Part shown: positions 52,403 to 61,972 of the stretch, one piece after another
Numbering within the stretch: the stretch's first letter is position 1
How the letters are laid out: each line of letters starts with the position of its first letter
From: Bacillota bacterium
GTDB lineage: Bacteria > Bacillota > Clostridia > Lachnospirales > Lachnospiraceae
NCBI GenBank assembly: GCA_023414355.1
Contig: JAEZOB010000022.1
Coordinates: forward strand, 62,001-126,000
Length of the DNA: 64,000 bases
Direction of reading: 5' to 3'
Translations under genes and position numbers: made by a program
Notes under the pieces: model-generated
Databases searched by the model: none
Told to the model about the DNA's origin: nothing
Seen by the model: the letters and a program-made list of their open reading frames with translations, nothing else

Positions 52403-53489
52403 AAAAGAACCTCTTTTTCATGTGGTCAAGAAATCTGAGATCTCTTTCCCCAAAAATCTGCTACTGACTATGCTGGCATTATTGCTTGCCCTGACAGCAG
52501 GCGGGATCTTCATTCTTGCGATTGGACAGAATCCCATAAAAATCTATCAATCCATTTTTCAGGGAGCCTGGAGAAGTAAGCTTGCCGTAAGAGGGACGAT
52601 CAAAATCGCTATTCCGCTGCTGATCGCTTCTCTGGGAATTACACCTGCCTTTCAGATGAAATTCTGGAATATCGGAGCAGAAGGACAGATTATCATGGGA
52701 GGAATTTTCGCGACCTACTTTGCATTGTTCTTTGATAAGCTTCCTCATGGAATTCTGATCGCTCTGATGTTTGTGGCAGGAATTGTCGGTGGAGGCCTGT
52801 GGGGTATGATTCCGGCTTATTTTAAGACAAAATTCAATACCAATGAGACTTTATTTACTCTGATGCTGAATTATATTGCATTATATATGATTAAATTCCT
52901 GACGGAAGGCCCCTGGAGAGATCCGAAATCCTCCGGCTTTCCCAAGATTGCTACTTTTACCGAGAATGCTAGACTGAATCAGATATTTGGTGTTCATGCG
53001 GGATGGCTGATTGGTCTGATCCTTGTTGCGGTGATCTATGTCTACATCAAATTCACAAAGCATGGCTATGAAATCAGCGTTGTCGGCGAAAGCACCAATA
53101 CTGCCCGGTATGCCGGCATGAATGTGAAAAAAATCGTGATGAGGACCATGTTTTTAAGCGGTGCCATCTGTGGTATCGCAGGAATGACACAGGTTGGCGG
53201 AGCGGCCTTTACTCTGGGTGAGGGGGTTGCCGGTGGGGTAGGCTTTACAGCGATCATTGTAGCCTGGCTTGCTAAGCTTAATCCGGTTCTGATACTGTTT
53301 GTTTCTGTGCTATTTGCGATGCTGGAAAAGGGTTGCAGCGTCATGCAGAGTGCCTTTGGATTATCAGCCGCTGTATCCAGTATCCTGCAGGGTATCATCC
53401 TCTTCTTTATTCTTGCATTTGACTTCTTTACGCAATATCGGGTGGTTTTCAGAAAAAAAAGAAATTTGAAAGTTCCAAATTTCTTCTGA
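52377..53489 (+). CDS. Nucleoside ABC importer permease (NupP-like)
   Basis: About 370 residues with nine to ten membrane helices in a BPD_transp_2 (BtuC/ribose-type) fold; LGITPAFQMKFWNIGAEGQIIMGG and the conserved RYAGMNVKKIV coupling segment are typical of the YufP/NupP group. ATG 52377 lies 6 nt after GGGAGGAG and overlaps the ATPase gene by 26 nt, suggesting translational coupling. Cytoplasmic C-terminus is short and basic. Confidence 0.9.
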   Translation: MTERTMKIKKEPLFHVVKKSEISFPKNLLLTMLALLLALTAGGIFILAIGQNPIKIYQSIFQGAWRSKLAVRGTIKIAIPLLIASLGITPAFQMKFWNIGAEGQIIMGGIFATYFALFFDKLPHGILIALMFVAGIVGGGLWGMIPAYFKTKFNTNETLFTLMLNYIALYMIKFLTEGPWRDPKSSGFPKIATFTENARLNQIFGVHAGWLIGLILVAVIYVYIKFTKHGYEISVVGESTNTARYAGMNVKKIVMRTMFLSGAICGIAGMTQVGGAAFTLGEGVAGGVGFTAIIVAWLAKLNPVLILFVSVLFAMLEKGCSVMQSAFGLSAAVSSILQGIILFFILAFDFFTQYRVVFRKKRNLKVPNFF

Positions 53490-53535
53490 AGAACCCCAGA
53501 ATGAGTTCCATTGGATTTTCATTCTGTGCTTCTTC
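53488..53535 (+). promoter_or_regulatory. Hairpin between the two permease genes
   Basis: CAGAATGA (53497-53504) pairs with TCATTCTG (53519-53526), extended by GAAGAA/TTCTTC arms. It overlaps the stop codon of the first permease and may tune the second. Confidence 0.5.
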
Positions 53536-53563
53536 GAGATTTTTATAGAATGGGGGATTATTT

Positions 53564-54514
53564 ATGATCATAAATTTTTTGTTTGCTGCCATAAAAGCAG
53601 GTACACCTCTTCTGTTTGGAACCACCGGAGAAATCATGACGCAAAAATCCGGTAATATCAATCTGGGTGTGGAGGGTATGATGTTCATGGGAGCTTTTAT
53701 GGGTTTTTACACGGGCTATCATACCGGAAATCTTTCTCTGGCACTTTTGGCTGCTTTTGCGATCGGGGTGCTTGCTGCTTTGATCTATGCCGTGTTGACC
53801 GTAAGCTTTAAGGCCAATCAGAATGTTACCGGTCTTACGCTTACGATCTTTGGAACAGGCTTTGCTAAGTTCTTTGGTGAAATGATGATCAGTAAGTCGG
53901 GCGGTTCACCGAAACTGTCAGAGGAGCTGATTGCATCAGTAGCAGAACGGCCCTTACCGGTGCTCGGTAATATACCGGTGCTGGGGAAACTGCTCTTTTC
54001 CCATAATCCGATTGTATATCTTGCGGTATTGCTTGCAATCCTTTGTACTGTTTATATGTCAAAGACTCGCACCGGATTGAATATGAAAGCTGTCGGAGAG
54101 AATGCGGCTGCGGCGGATGCTGCAGGAATTAATGTTACCAGGGTAAAATACTTCCATATTCTGCTTGGCGGTGGCATCTGCGCTCTGGGCGGTGCTTACC
54201 TGTCTCTGATTAACGGTGGCGGTATCTGGAACAATAGTAGCGTAGTTAACGGACAGGGCTGGATAGCGGTTGCGCTTGTTATCTTTGCAAGCTGGAACCC
54301 GGCGAAGGCTATCTTTGGCTCTCTGGTATTCGGTGCGTTCAGCGTCCTTCAGTTTTATGTACCAAAGAATATTATCGAGATCCCGAATGCTTTCTATGTG
54401 ATGCTTCCCTTCCTGATCACCACACTGGTACTGATTGTTACCTCCATGAGAAAATCGAGAGAGGGCTCTCAGCCTGCCGGTTGTGGTATCAATTATTTTA
54501 GGGAAGAACGATAG
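53564..54514 (+). CDS. Nucleoside ABC importer permease (NupQ-like)
   Basis: 316 residues, eight to nine membrane helices, BPD_transp_2 family: GTPLLFGTTGEIMTQKSGNINLGVEG at the N-terminus and RVKYFHILLGGGICALGG are family hallmarks of the second permease. Completes the importer with the BMP protein, double ATPase and NupP-like permease. It precedes a clear terminator at 54553. Confidence 0.9.
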   Translation: MIINFLFAAIKAGTPLLFGTTGEIMTQKSGNINLGVEGMMFMGAFMGFYTGYHTGNLSLALLAAFAIGVLAALIYAVLTVSFKANQNVTGLTLTIFGTGFAKFFGEMMISKSGGSPKLSEELIASVAERPLPVLGNIPVLGKLLFSHNPIVYLAVLLAILCTVYMSKTRTGLNMKAVGENAAAADAAGINVTRVKYFHILLGGGICALGGAYLSLINGGGIWNNSSVVNGQGWIAVALVIFASWNPAKAIFGSLVFGAFSVLQFYVPKNIIEIPNAFYVMLPFLITTLVLIVTSMRKSREGSQPAGCGINYFREER

Positions 54515-54552
54515 GAATTGTTGGTTCGATTGTATAATTTCATAAGTCTATT

Positions 54553-54593
54553 AGGGGAAGCGGCTGATCTGTATACGGACGTTTCCTCTTTTT
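54553..54593 (+). terminator. Terminator of the purine importer operon
   Basis: 10-bp stem (54553-54562 with 54580-54589, with G-U pairs) and a T5 run, 38 nt after the last permease gene. Confidence 0.75.
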
Positions 54594-54745
54594 GTTGTAT
54601 TATGGGGTTTCATCTGTCAATATGAATCACTCAATTTAATATTTACTGATGACAAGGAATATTATAGTATAGATTAAGAGAGCATTTGTTTTGAGCATAA
54701 CAGGAAAGTATAGCCTGTAGACTGGCTTTAGAAGTGAGAGGTTTT

Positions 54746-55165
54746 ATGAAAAAGGTAATCGCGTTAGGGACAGGCTTAATTATTGCATTATGTATCATTC
54801 TATTCTTAAAACTATCAAGCTCATATACGATAAAAGAGGCAATGGAGAACGGAGATTTTATCACTTATCCCGAAGAAAAAAATAGGGACAGCTTTGATAA
54901 TTTTATCGCAAAGCTTCAGATGAAGACAGATGCAAAGATACGAATCACTGAGTATTCAAAAGAAGGAGAGCCTAGAGTAAATGATCTGGAATACCGCAAT
55001 CAGGTGTTTCTGCTTCATGCTTTTTATCCTGAGAAGCTGTTTAATAAAGAGGAAATCAAGAATAATTATAACGAAGTATATTTTGAATCAATCGGAGAGT
55101 ATAAAGATATGTATTTAGTTAATACGAATACAGGTGATAAAATGTATATCTGCCAAATCAGATGA
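54746..55165 (+). CDS. Small membrane-anchored protein of unknown function
   Basis: About 139 residues: one N-terminal hydrophobic helix or uncleaved signal (about 3-24, ending before SSSYTIKEAMENGDF) and a hydrophilic mixed alpha/beta domain outside the membrane (about 30-139). I do not recognise the family with certainty. ATG 54746 follows GAGAGG by 5 nt. The stop codon TGA overlaps the region where the next gene, an MFS transporter, starts, so they are likely cotranscribed. Confidence 0.7.
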   Translation: MKKVIALGTGLIIALCIILFLKLSSSYTIKEAMENGDFITYPEEKNRDSFDNFIAKLQMKTDAKIRITEYSKEGEPRVNDLEYRNQVFLLHAFYPEKLFNKEEIKNNYNEVYFESIGEYKDMYLVNTNTGDKMYICQIR

Positions 55166-55173
55166 GGTGGAGT

Positions 55174-56463
55174 ATGTTTCTCTCCCGGAAAGGCTTCCCA
55201 TATCATGTAAATTATGATTCATTAGAAAAAGAGGTGCAACTTGTGAAAGAAATAACTCCCCTATATCCCTGGAAAAGAAATATTATCCTGTTCCTGACGA
55301 GCCAGACGATTTCGCTTTTTGGCTCTTCTCTGGTTCAATATGCAATTATGTGGTACATTACTTTAAATACGAAGTCCGGTGTGATGATGGCAATTTCCAT
55401 CATCTGCGGATTTCTGCCTACTTTTTTCGTCTCACCGTTTGCCGGGGTATGGGCAGACCGATTCAACAGAAAGCGCTTAATTATCATCTCAGATTCCTTT
55501 ATTGCAATATCGACCTTGGTTCTTGCGATTCTGTTTTTCGCGGGGTATGATGCACTCTGGCTGTTATTTGTGGTATCTGCGATCCGCTCGATCGGGACAG
55601 GGGTGCAGAGCCCTGCAGTCAGTGCTGTGCTTCCTCAGGTAGTGCCTGAGGAGAAGTTGACAAAAGTGAATGCAACCAATACGAGTATTCAGTCTTTTGT
55701 CACTCTGATCTCCCCAATGGCGAGCGGAGCTCTGCTGTCAATCGCTCCAATAGAAATAATTTTTTTAATTGATGTGATTACTGCCGTGATTGCAGTTATT
55801 ATTATGACGGCTTTCGTGCACATTCCTCTCCATGCAAAGGCATTGGTGGTGCAGGTTACGGGATACTTTGAAGATATGCTGTCGGGGCTTCGATATATTC
55901 ACCACCATAGGTTCATAAAAGAATTTTTTCTGTTTCTTGCGGTTTATTTCTTTTTAGTCTCGCCAGTTGCCTTTCTAACCCCACTGCAGGTTACCAGAAC
56001 CTTTGGAGAGGATGTCTGGCGGCTGACAGCAATCGAGATTGTCTTTTCAGCCGGAACGATGCTTGGAGGCTTTATCATGGCTTACTGGAAAGGCTTTCGC
56101 AATAAGGTCTATACGATGTTTTTGGCAAGTACCATCCTCAGTCTGTTTACGTCTGCGCTTGGGATAACGAATATATTTGCGATATATCTGGTATTTATGG
56201 CAGGAGCGGGTGTAGCAATGCCTTTCTTTAACACGCCTGCAATCGTCTTGTTGCAGGAAAAGGTGGAGACGGACTATATGGGCAGGGTATTCGGAGTGCT
56301 TGGAATGATTACAAGTATTATGATGCCCTTCGGAATGCTGATTTTCGGGCCTGTAGCTGATATCATAAAGATTGAGTATATGTTGATTGGAACCGGTATT
56401 CTGATGCTTGCTGAGGGATTTCTGCTGGTTCGAAGCAAAGCGATTCTAAAGGAAGGCCTCTGA
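55174..56463 (+). CDS. MFS transporter (macrolide-efflux MefA/NRE-like)
   Basis: About 429 residues with twelve membrane helices. SQTISLFGSSLVQYAIMWYIT at helix 1, the loop 2-3 signature GVWADRFNRKRLIIISD, and SIGTGVQSPAVSAVLPQVVPEE are those of the MefA/MdtH-type drug efflux family (MFS_3). Start uncertain: ATG 55174 has GAGG 6 nt upstream, while GTG 55243 with GAGGTG 6 nt upstream gives the usual family N-terminus; ATG 55162 overlaps the previous stop but has no SD. Substrate unknown. Confidence 0.87.
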   Translation: MFLSRKGFPYHVNYDSLEKEVQLVKEITPLYPWKRNIILFLTSQTISLFGSSLVQYAIMWYITLNTKSGVMMAISIICGFLPTFFVSPFAGVWADRFNRKRLIIISDSFIAISTLVLAILFFAGYDALWLLFVVSAIRSIGTGVQSPAVSAVLPQVVPEEKLTKVNATNTSIQSFVTLISPMASGALLSIAPIEIIFLIDVITAVIAVIIMTAFVHIPLHAKALVVQVTGYFEDMLSGLRYIHHHRFIKEFFLFLAVYFFLVSPVAFLTPLQVTRTFGEDVWRLTAIEIVFSAGTMLGGFIMAYWKGFRNKVYTMFLASTILSLFTSALGITNIFAIYLVFMAGAGVAMPFFNTPAIVLLQEKVETDYMGRVFGVLGMITSIMMPFGMLIFGPVADIIKIEYMLIGTGILMLAEGFLLVRSKAILKEGL

Positions 56464-56563
56464 GCTGTAGTAATTCAAAAACTATGCAAAAGGGAAGAAA
56501 TAAGGTATAATCAATATCAAAATGATTATGATGATAGAATGAGAAAAGATGGGAGGGAGCTTA

Positions 56564-57247
56564 TTGTCAATAACAAGAGAAGATGAAAGCTTCATGAGTG
56601 ATACACTTGGATTTTGGAAGGATCTTACCGCTCAGCAAAAACTCATGCTGAAGGAAGCGGTTATGATAAAGGACTTTTCTGCGGGAGAATCAATGCACAG
56701 TGGTTCAGAGCATTGCTCCGGATTGTTTCTGATCCGTTCCGGTCAGGTGAGAGCATATATTTTATCGGAAACAGGTAAGGAGATCACACTCTACCGTCTG
56801 TTCGACAGAGATGTCTGTATCTTTTCTGCCTCCTGTATTATGAAAAATATTACCTTTGACATCTATGTGGAGGTAGAGAAGGATACGAAAGCCTATCTGA
56901 TGCCGACAGCAATGTTTCGTAAGCTGTCTGACGAATCTCTGGCAATTCAGATATTTACGAATAACCTGATGGCCTCACGCTTCTCCGATGTCATGTGGAT
57001 TATGGAACAAGCACTGTTTACCAGCTTTGATAAGAGACTGGCGTCTTTCTTACAGGAGCAACTGGTGATTGAGGGAAGTACGACTCTGGTGATTACTCAT
57101 GAAAAGATAGCGGCTCATCTGGGAACGGCGCGTGAGGTAGTTACCAGGATGCTGAAGTATTTCCAGAATGATGGCATCGTAACCTTAAGCCGCGGAACAA
57201 TTGAGATTAAGAGTGAGGAGAAGCTCAGAAAGCTGATTGAGGGCTGA
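56564..57247 (+). CDS. Crp/Fnr-family transcriptional regulator
   Basis: About 227 residues: cyclic-nucleotide-binding-like beta-barrel (about 15-130; GLFLIRSGQVRAYILSETG) and winged HTH_Crp domain (about 145-215; ITHEKIAAHLGTAREVVTRML, a TAREVV recognition helix). Cys residues CIFSASCIM in the barrel are a variation seen in clostridial members; they do not fit the Fnr FeS pattern with confidence. TTG 56564 has GGGAGGGAG 5-8 nt upstream; ATG 56549 overlaps that SD. It lies between an MFS gene and alkD-like gene; target unknown. Confidence 0.85.
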   Translation: MSITREDESFMSDTLGFWKDLTAQQKLMLKEAVMIKDFSAGESMHSGSEHCSGLFLIRSGQVRAYILSETGKEITLYRLFDRDVCIFSASCIMKNITFDIYVEVEKDTKAYLMPTAMFRKLSDESLAIQIFTNNLMASRFSDVMWIMEQALFTSFDKRLASFLQEQLVIEGSTTLVITHEKIAAHLGTAREVVTRMLKYFQNDGIVTLSRGTIEIKSEEKLRKLIEG

Positions 57248-57315
57248 CCTCATTCAAAACTGCCGGATCGACCAGGGGTCATCTGCAAAAAATACACGCG
57301 GGAATGGAGTATATC

Positions 57316-57993
57316 ATGAATCGATCAATCAAAGAGCGGCTCGCGGAACTTGCCGAAGAAAAATACCGCCTCTTTTCTTCTTCCCTCACCCCGGGAAAGG
57401 AGAACATTCTTGGAGTAAGACTGCCCGCTCTTCGTAAGTTGGCGAAGGAAATTGTAAAGGGAGACTGGAGAAGCTATCTTAGTGAGGTTGGGGAGGATTC
57501 GATGGAAGAGCTTCTGCTACAGGGCATGGTAATTGGCTATTGTGATGCGGGGCTTGAGGAGGTTCTGCAACTATCTGCGCACTTTATTCCAAAGATCGAC
57601 TGCTGGCCGGTTTGTGACAGCTTCTGTGGGGGCTTAAAGATTACGCTGAAAAACAAGGAACGTGTATGGGAGTTTATACAAGCCTATCTTGAAGCGGACA
57701 GGGAATATGAAATTCGCTTCGGAGTAGTCATGCTGTTGTATTATATACAGGAGGACTATGCGCCTATGGCATTTGCACATTTTGACAGGATCAAACATGA
57801 GGGCTATTATGCTAAGATGGCAGTTGCCTGGGTTCTATCCATGTTCTATGTGAACCTGCCGGAGATCACGATGGAGTATCTGAAGGAAAATGAGCTGGAT
57901 CAGTTTACTTATAATAAAACACTGCAGAAAATAACCGAATCCTTGAAGGTGGATCAGGAGACAAAAAAGCTGATCAAAGGCATGAAAAGGTGA
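57316..57993 (+). CDS. AlkD-like DNA alkylation repair protein
   Basis: About 225 residues of alpha-helical HEAT-like repeats. The segment LGVRLPALRKLAKEI and IDCWPVCDSFCGGLK are the family features; the Trp and Asp of the latter correspond to the site that in Bacillus AlkD surrounds an alkylated base. The family removes bulky N3- and N7-alkyl purines. ATG 57316 has GGAG 6 nt upstream. The 3' end lies in the first copy of a 31-nt tandem duplication. Confidence 0.82.
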   Translation: MNRSIKERLAELAEEKYRLFSSSLTPGKENILGVRLPALRKLAKEIVKGDWRSYLSEVGEDSMEELLLQGMVIGYCDAGLEEVLQLSAHFIPKIDCWPVCDSFCGGLKITLKNKERVWEFIQAYLEADREYEIRFGVVMLLYYIQEDYAPMAFAHFDRIKHEGYYAKMAVAWVLSMFYVNLPEITMEYLKENELDQFTYNKTLQKITESLKVDQETKKLIKGMKR

Positions 57994-58031
57994 CGGAATT
58001 CTGATCAAAGGCATGAAAAGGCGACGGAATT
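57970..58031 (+). repeat. 31-nt tandem duplication at the 3' end of the alkD-like gene
   Basis: Copy 1 57970-58000, copy 2 58001-58031, identical except for one base: the TGA stop of copy 1 (57991-57993) is CGA in copy 2. The duplication lies partly in the coding end and partly in the spacer. Confidence 0.95.
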
Positions 58032-58129
58032 CTATGGAATAATCGTCTAGTTGACATAGAATCCGGGGAAGCGTAAAATAGTACCAAAGAGTATTACAAG
58101 GCATTCTTGAATATACGAGGAGGAATACG

Positions 58130-59734
58130 ATGAAGTTAACATTTTTGGGGGCGGCTCACGAGGTGACCGGAAGCTGTTATTTTCTTGAGGCTTGTGGTAA
58201 GAATATATTAATCGACTGTGGAATGGAACAGGGCAAGGATACTTATGAGAATCAGGAAATACCGGTTCTATCCGTGAATTTAGATACCGTTCTGCTGACC
58301 CATGCACATATGGATCATGCCGGTAAGCTGCCGCTCCTTGTCAGTGAAGGCTTCCGGGGTGATATCCATGCCACCTCTGCAAGCAGTGCTCTGTGTAATA
58401 TTATGCTTCGTGATAGTGCCCATATCCAGTTGGCAGAAGCAGAATGGAAGAAAAGAAAGGGAAAGCGTTCCGGCGATATATCGGCTGAGCCGATCTATAC
58501 GATGGAGGATGCGCTTGCTACGATCAGACGGTTTGTATCTCATGAGTACTCAGAGAAGTTTACTTTATATGACGGTATTGAAGTGCGGTTCACGGATGTC
58601 GGCCATCTGTTGGGCTCTGCTAGTATTGAGCTTTGGATCACAGAAGAAGGAATTACGAAGAAACTGGTCTTCTCGGGAGATATCGGCAATCTGAACCAGC
58701 CGTTGATTAAGGACCCGCAATATATTAAGGAAGCGGATTATGTAGTGATGGAATCTACCTATGGTGACAGAAACCATGGTGAGAATCCGGACTATGTCGG
58801 AGAGTTGACACAGTTGATTCAGTCAACCTTTGACCGAGGCGGTAATCTGGTGATTCCCTCCTTTGCTGTCGGCAGAACGCAGGTCTTGCTGTATTACATA
58901 AGAAAGATTAAGGATGAGGGATTGGTAAAGGGGCATGGCAATTTTAAGGTATACGTTGATAGTCCTCTGGCAGTAGAAGCCACCCAGATCTTCCATGAAT
59001 ATATGACAGGGTATTTTGATGATGATGCGATGCAGCTGGTGAACAAGGGAATCAATCCACTTTCTTTTCCCGGTCTGAAGACCTCGATTACCTCGGATGA
59101 ATCCAAAGCGATCAATTTTGATGATGATCCTAAGGTAATCATCTCGGCTGCAGGAATGTGCGATGCGGGTAGAATTCGTCATCATCTGAAGCATAACCTT
59201 TGGAGAGAAGACAGTACCATACTTTTTGTCGGACATCAATCTGTGGGAACTCTGGGTCGTATCATTTTAGATGGAGCGACAGAGGTGAAGCTATTTGGCG
59301 AGACGATTCAGGTATGTGCTCAGATCAAGCAGCTGACCGGTGTCAGTGGTCATGCCGATAAGAGTGGACTGACGAAATGGCTGACCAGCTTTGAGAAGAA
59401 ACCTGAGCGGGTATTTGTAATGCATGGAGATGACCAGGTATGTGATATTTTCACCGACTATATCAGCAATGAGCTTGGCTATCAGGCTGTTGCACCGTAT
59501 AGCGGCACTGTATATGATCTGGCTCGGAACGTATGCGTGATTGAAGGAGTGAAGGTGCCTATCGAAGCGAAGGAAGCTGTTGTTTCTGGTAAGGCTGATA
59601 CCGTATTTGATCGTCTGGTAGCTGCAGGAAAACGCCTGGCAGCTGTAATCCAGCATAACAAGGGTGGTGCGAATAAGGATCTGGCAAAGTTCATGGGTCA
59701 GATCAATTCTCTCAGTGATAAATGGGACCGCTAG
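58130..59734 (+). CDS. MBL-fold beta-CASP hydrolase (CPSF/YSH1-like RNase family)
   Basis: 534 residues. Metallo-beta-lactamase domain with HAHMDHAG near 59, DCGMEQG near 29, VGHLLGSASIELW near 157, VFSGDIG near 182, and the beta-CASP domain inserted after it (VVMESTYGDRNH, VIPSFAVGRTQVLLYYI), closing with SGHADKSGL and the C-terminal RVFVMHGDDQV. The N- and C-terminal motifs match the RNase-J/CPSF73 relatives found in bacteria; a role in RNA processing is likely but unproven for this branch. C-terminal extension of about 70 residues (about 460-534). AGGAGG before ATG 58130. Confidence 0.85.
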   Translation: MKLTFLGAAHEVTGSCYFLEACGKNILIDCGMEQGKDTYENQEIPVLSVNLDTVLLTHAHMDHAGKLPLLVSEGFRGDIHATSASSALCNIMLRDSAHIQLAEAEWKKRKGKRSGDISAEPIYTMEDALATIRRFVSHEYSEKFTLYDGIEVRFTDVGHLLGSASIELWITEEGITKKLVFSGDIGNLNQPLIKDPQYIKEADYVVMESTYGDRNHGENPDYVGELTQLIQSTFDRGGNLVIPSFAVGRTQVLLYYIRKIKDEGLVKGHGNFKVYVDSPLAVEATQIFHEYMTGYFDDDAMQLVNKGINPLSFPGLKTSITSDESKAINFDDDPKVIISAAGMCDAGRIRHHLKHNLWREDSTILFVGHQSVGTLGRIILDGATEVKLFGETIQVCAQIKQLTGVSGHADKSGLTKWLTSFEKKPERVFVMHGDDQVCDIFTDYISNELGYQAVAPYSGTVYDLARNVCVIEGVKVPIEAKEAVVSGKADTVFDRLVAAGKRLAAVIQHNKGGANKDLAKFMGQINSLSDKWDR

Positions 59735-59756
59735 ACAGAATAGTCAGATAAAATAC

Positions 59757-59796
59757 AGGTATTTCCGATGGCCGCAGTCAAGTCACGGAAATACCT
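59757..59796 (+). terminator. Terminator-like hairpin after the beta-CASP gene
   Basis: Stem AGGTATTTCCG (59757-59767) with CGGAAATACCT (59786-59796) and an 18-nt loop, followed by ATATTT. Confidence 0.6.
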
Positions 59797-59842
59797 ATAT
59801 TTAATACCGACAGCATTCCCTGAATAGTAATTGGAGGTTATT

Positions 59843-61846
59843 TTGGACAGACAGAAATTACTGGAATATTCGAATTTGTTTTCGACTTCTGAATTTGAAG
59901 CGACGAATTGCTATCAGGAGAACGATCTGGGCGCGGTGTGGACGAAGAATGCCACTCACTTCCGGATATGGGCTCCGACAGCCTCCCAGGTAGTAATCAA
60001 TTTATATAGAACAGGAGATCAGGAGGATCTCTTTAGTAGCATACCCATGTTTCTGGAAGTGAAGGGAACTTGGGTTACCTCGGTCTCCGGTGATTTAAAT
60101 GGAACCTACTATACCTATTCTGTAACCGTAAACGGTGAGACGAATATCGCGGTCGATCCCTATGCGAAAGCGGTCGGAGTGAATGGAAACCGCGGAATGG
60201 TGATTGACCTTGCCTCCACTGACCCCTTGGGTTTTCGTGAGGAACAGAGGCCCGAATTCCGAAATGCGACCGATGCGATAATCTATGAGCTGCATATCAG
60301 AGATTTTTCCTCTGACAGAAGCTCAGGAATGAAAAATGCCGGAAAATATCTCGCATTTACTGAGAATGGGACGAAGAATGATTTCGGAGATTCAACCGGA
60401 GTGGATTATCTGAAGGAGCTGGGAATAACCCATGTTCATCTTCTTCCGGCCTTTGATTATTATACCGTGGATGAGACGAAATTGACAGAAGAGCAATTTA
60501 ACTGGGGGTATGATCCTAAGAATTATAATGTTCCGGATGGTTCCTATTCCGCCGACCCTTTCCATGGAGAAGTTCGGATCAAAGAGTTCAAGCAAATGGT
60601 CCATGCCCTGCATAAGAGCGGGATTCGGGTAATCATGGACGTGGTATATAACCATACGATGGAGGGGGAAGGCTCCAATCTGAATAAGATTGTACCGGGC
60701 TATTATTACAGGCTTACCCCGGAGGGCTATTTCTCCAATGCCTCCGGCTGTGGCAATGAGACTGCCTCGGAACGCGCCATGATGCGTAAATTCATGATAG
60801 ATTCCGTGGTCTATTGGACGAGCGAATACCATATTGACGGTTTCCGATTCGATCTGATGGGAATTCATGATATCCAGACGATGAATGAGATCCGAAGAGT
60901 ATTAAACGGAATGGATCCGAGTATCCTTGTCTATGGGGAGGGCTGGACCGGCGGACTTTCGCCGCTTCCTGATTGGAAAAGGGCAATGAAAAATAATATC
61001 AAGGATATGAACCATGGAATTGCCGCTTTTAGCGACAACATTCGCGATACGATCAAGGGAAATGTCTTCAATGGCAGTGAGCGCGGCTATGTGAATGGCA
61101 GAAACGGTCTGGAGGAGGCCATAAAATTCGGGGTTGTAGCTGCTACCTGGCATCAGGATGTGGATTATGGCAGGGTGGTTTATTGCTCCAATACCCCCTG
61201 GGCAGCTGAGCCAACTCAGACGGTGAATTATACCTCAGCTCATGATAATTATACTTTGTGGGATAAGCTGGCATTATCCAATCCGGAAGATAGCCGGGAG
61301 AGCCGTGCGAAGATGAATATGCTGGCAGCAGCGATTATACTGACCTGCCAGGGCATTCCATTCTTTCAGGCAGGGGAAGAGTTTCTACGTAGTAAACCGC
61401 TGAACCGGGAGGGAACTGCTTTTGATGATAACAGCTACCGATCTCCGGATGCAATCAACAGTCTGAAATGGAACCAGCGCTCCGTAAATAAAGAAGTAGT
61501 GAATTACTATATGGGATTGATTGCTTTCCGGAGACAGTATCCGTCTTTAAGAATGACAAAGGCAGAGGAGATCAGGGCAAGACTTAAATTTCTGGAGTGG
61601 TCCCAGCCCAATGTCGTATCCTTTCTCATTACGGACGAGACGGTCGGGGATCTCTGCATCATTTATAACGCGAATCAGGATACCAGAACAATAAAGATTC
61701 CGGAGGGTAATTGGGGTGTATATGCGAAAGGGATGAGCGCAGGCAGAGAAGCAATGGAATATCTCCTGGGTGGCTTTGTCGAAGTGGAAGCAATATCTGC
61801 TCTTGTTCTTGTCAGGCAGCTGGAAGACCCGGATAGTAAAGCATAA
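59843..61846 (+). CDS. pulA: Type I pullulanase
   Basis: About 667 residues without signal peptide, so a cytoplasmic debranching enzyme (GH13_14) that cuts alpha-1,6 links in pullulan, glycogen or limit dextrins. N-terminal CBM48 (about 25-115; VWTKNATHFRIWAPTASQV), catalytic barrel (about 135-570), C-terminal sandwich. The hallmark FNWGYDPKNYNVP variant of YNWGYDP is near 212; nucleophile Asp in GFRFDLMG, acid/base Glu in VYGEGW, third acid Asp in SAHDNYTLWD. Start TTG 59843 has GGAGG 5 nt upstream; TTG 59831 places that SD inside the gene. Confidence 0.92.
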   Translation: MDRQKLLEYSNLFSTSEFEATNCYQENDLGAVWTKNATHFRIWAPTASQVVINLYRTGDQEDLFSSIPMFLEVKGTWVTSVSGDLNGTYYTYSVTVNGETNIAVDPYAKAVGVNGNRGMVIDLASTDPLGFREEQRPEFRNATDAIIYELHIRDFSSDRSSGMKNAGKYLAFTENGTKNDFGDSTGVDYLKELGITHVHLLPAFDYYTVDETKLTEEQFNWGYDPKNYNVPDGSYSADPFHGEVRIKEFKQMVHALHKSGIRVIMDVVYNHTMEGEGSNLNKIVPGYYYRLTPEGYFSNASGCGNETASERAMMRKFMIDSVVYWTSEYHIDGFRFDLMGIHDIQTMNEIRRVLNGMDPSILVYGEGWTGGLSPLPDWKRAMKNNIKDMNHGIAAFSDNIRDTIKGNVFNGSERGYVNGRNGLEEAIKFGVVAATWHQDVDYGRVVYCSNTPWAAEPTQTVNYTSAHDNYTLWDKLALSNPEDSRESRAKMNMLAAAIILTCQGIPFFQAGEEFLRSKPLNREGTAFDDNSYRSPDAINSLKWNQRSVNKEVVNYYMGLIAFRRQYPSLRMTKAEEIRARLKFLEWSQPNVVSFLITDETVGDLCIIYNANQDTRTIKIPEGNWGVYAKGMSAGREAMEYLLGGFVEVEAISALVLVRQLEDPDSKA

Positions 61847-61848
61847 AA

Positions 61849-61898
61849 AAGGATGTGTATAGGCTCTGTTTGGATAACGAGAGCTTATACATATCCTT
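61849..61898. terminator. Bidirectional terminator
   Basis: Stem 61849-61867 with 61880-61898 (one bulge and G-U pairs) with A-run left and AT-rich right side, between the convergent pullulanase and AraC genes. Confidence 0.7.
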
Positions 61899-61972
61899 AT
61901 TCATTTCGCTATAAAATACAAAATGTTTTCGCACACCTCAAGAGCTATGAGTGATCCATTGATTATTATGAG

